The position numbers and the translations under genes are program-made. A stretch of DNA of 6,597 nt, taken from assembly GCA_012800145.1 (NCBI GenBank), contig JAAZJW010000047.1:1-6597 (forward strand), written 5' to 3'. This document shows positions 5,581-6,597 of this stretch, piece by piece. Numbering within the stretch: position 1 is the first letter of the stretch; each line of letters begins with the position of its first letter. Under the pieces are notes generated by a model. That model was given only the letters and a program-made list of their open reading frames with translations, was not told where the DNA came from and did no database searches. Source of the DNA: Clostridiales bacterium. Lineage in GTDB: Bacteria > Bacillota > Clostridia > Peptostreptococcales > Natronincolaceae.

Positions 5581-6597
5581 ATGGATAGAAAAAAAATAGC
5601 CTTGAACAGAGCAGACGAACTGAAAAACAGAATCCAAGATTATATAGACATTAAGGATACCATACCTACCGGTATGTCGCCTGAACAACAAAAAAGGCAA
5701 AGGGAGATGAAAGAGAAAATACTCTCCATCTTTAATGCTACCGAAGAAGATTGGAACGATTATAAATGGCAATTTGACAACAGAATTTCAGACCTGGAAA
5801 CTCTACTTAAGGTGGTTTCGTTGGACGAGGATGATATAAATTCCATAAAAAACGTTGGCCAAAAATATCGTTGGGCCATTTCACCTTATTATTTATCATT
5901 GATAAGCGGCAAGAAATTCGGTCCTATAAAACTCCAATCCATACCCATGAATGTTGAATTAATGGATGAAGGAGGAACGGATGACCCTATGGCCGAGGAA
6001 TTTACCAACCCAGCCGGTTCTATTACCAGGAGGTACCCTGATAGGCTCATTATCAATGTCACCAACGAATGTGCAATGTTTTGCAGACATTGCCAAAGAA
6101 GAAGAAACATAGGTTCATGTGATAATCATACATCCAAACAAATGCTTATAGAATCCATTGAATATATTAAATCCAACCCTGAGATAAGGGATGTTCTAAT
6201 TACAGGCGGAGATGCCTTAGCTCTTCCTGATGAAACCTTGGATTGGCTTTTAAGCGAAATTCATGCCATTCCTTCGGTTGATTTTATTCGATTGGGTACC
6301 AGGGTGCTGGTTACTATGCCACAAAGAATTACCGATACCCTCATAGACATTCTTAAAAAGTATCCCCCTATATATATAAATACCCAATTTAATCATCCCA
6401 TGGAAGTAACTGAAGAAGCTAAGGAGGCTTGTGATAAACTGTCCCTTGCCGGGATACCCTTGGGAAACCAAGCCGTATTATTAAATGGTGTAAATAACAA
6501 CAAATACGTTATGCGCCTTTTGAATCAGGAACTTCTAAAATGCAGGGTCAGACCTTATTATATTTTCCATGCCAAAAAAGTAACAGGTACCCTCCAT
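5581..6597 (+). CDS. eam: Glutamate 2,3-aminomutase, radical SAM/PLP KamA family (C-terminus cut by window edge)
   Basis: The first 339 residues of a KamA-family enzyme, starting at ATG 5581 with AAGGAG (5569-5574) six bases upstream. It should convert L-alpha-glutamate to L-beta-glutamate, a compatible solute, using SAM, a [4Fe-4S] cluster and PLP in the cytosol. The cluster cysteines are Cys164, Cys168 and Cys171 (CAMFCRHCQRRR), with Arg173 at the carboxylate-binding position (Arg134 in lysine 2,3-aminomutase). ITGGDAL (208-214) is the SAM-side loop. The key distinction is Lys332 in YIFHAKK: lysine 2,3-aminomutase has Asp293 there to hold the substrate epsilon-amino group, whereas the clostridial glutamate enzyme has Lys332, the same number as here. 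An N-terminal extension of about 39 residues relative to the lysine enzyme also agrees. The second diagnostic residue (Asn versus Asp330) and the PLP lysine lie beyond the edge. Lysine activity is unlikely. Confidence 0.88.
   Translation, partial: MDRKKIALNRADELKNRIQDYIDIKDTIPTGMSPEQQKRQREMKEKILSIFNATEEDWNDYKWQFDNRISDLETLLKVVSLDEDDINSIKNVGQKYRWAISPYYLSLISGKKFGPIKLQSIPMNVELMDEGGTDDPMAEEFTNPAGSITRRYPDRLIINVTNECAMFCRHCQRRRNIGSCDNHTSKQMLIESIEYIKSNPEIRDVLITGGDALALPDETLDWLLSEIHAIPSVDFIRLGTRVLVTMPQRITDTLIDILKKYPPIYINTQFNHPMEVTEEAKEACDKLSLAGIPLGNQAVLLNGVNNNKYVMRLLNQELLKCRVRPYYIFHAKKVTGTLH

Noticed and set aside
5527..6471. Three minus-strand frames on the right
   Set aside because: All are antisense to the radical-SAM aminomutase gene or its leader.
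5581..6597. Lysine 2,3-aminomutase (KamA) assignment
   Set aside because: The Asp293-equivalent is Lys332 and the N-terminal extension fits the glutamate enzyme, so the lysine call is disfavoured.

Overview
The window looks like chromosomal DNA of a low-GC, Gram-positive anaerobe of the class Clostridia. I infer this from the AT-rich sequence, the strong AGGAGG-type ribosome binding sites, a perfect TTGACA/TATAAT promoter, a clostridial-type M16C peptidase, a ModA with a lipoprotein signal, and a KamA-family enzyme whose diagnostic residue matches the clostridial glutamate 2,3-aminomutase. The species cannot be fixed from the sequence.

Layout. Positions 1-1871 (minus strand) hold a molybdenum/tungsten module. 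A consensus promoter (1842-1871) is followed by a leader RNA that resembles the Moco (molybdenum/tungsten cofactor) riboswitch (about 1719-1835) and an intrinsic terminator (1679-1708). Next come a SAM-dependent methyltransferase gene (1589-975), a 213-bp gap, and modA, the molybdate/tungstate-binding lipoprotein gene (761 to beyond the left edge). Positions 4833-1906 (minus strand) hold a complete 975-residue M16C zinc metallopeptidase of the PreP/HypA (insulinase-like) type, ending 35 bp before the promoter of the Mo/W module. Positions 4834-5580 are a 747-bp divergent intergenic region. It holds a weak promoter for the peptidase, a roughly 204-bp MITE-like palindromic element (5120-5323), AT-rich repeats, and a good promoter for the gene on the right. 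From 5581 to the right edge (plus strand) runs a radical-SAM/PLP aminomutase, best called glutamate 2,3-aminomutase; its PLP-binding C-terminus lies outside the window.

How it fits together. The left module reads as feedback control: the RNA senses the finished molybdenum or tungsten cofactor and stops transcription of the metal uptake gene when cofactor is plentiful. The unusual point is that the first gene under this switch is a methyltransferase of unknown substrate. The peptidase (cytosolic peptide breakdown) and the aminomutase (beta-glutamate, a compatible solute) are separate units transcribed divergently. I see no sign of a phage, CRISPR or defence system.
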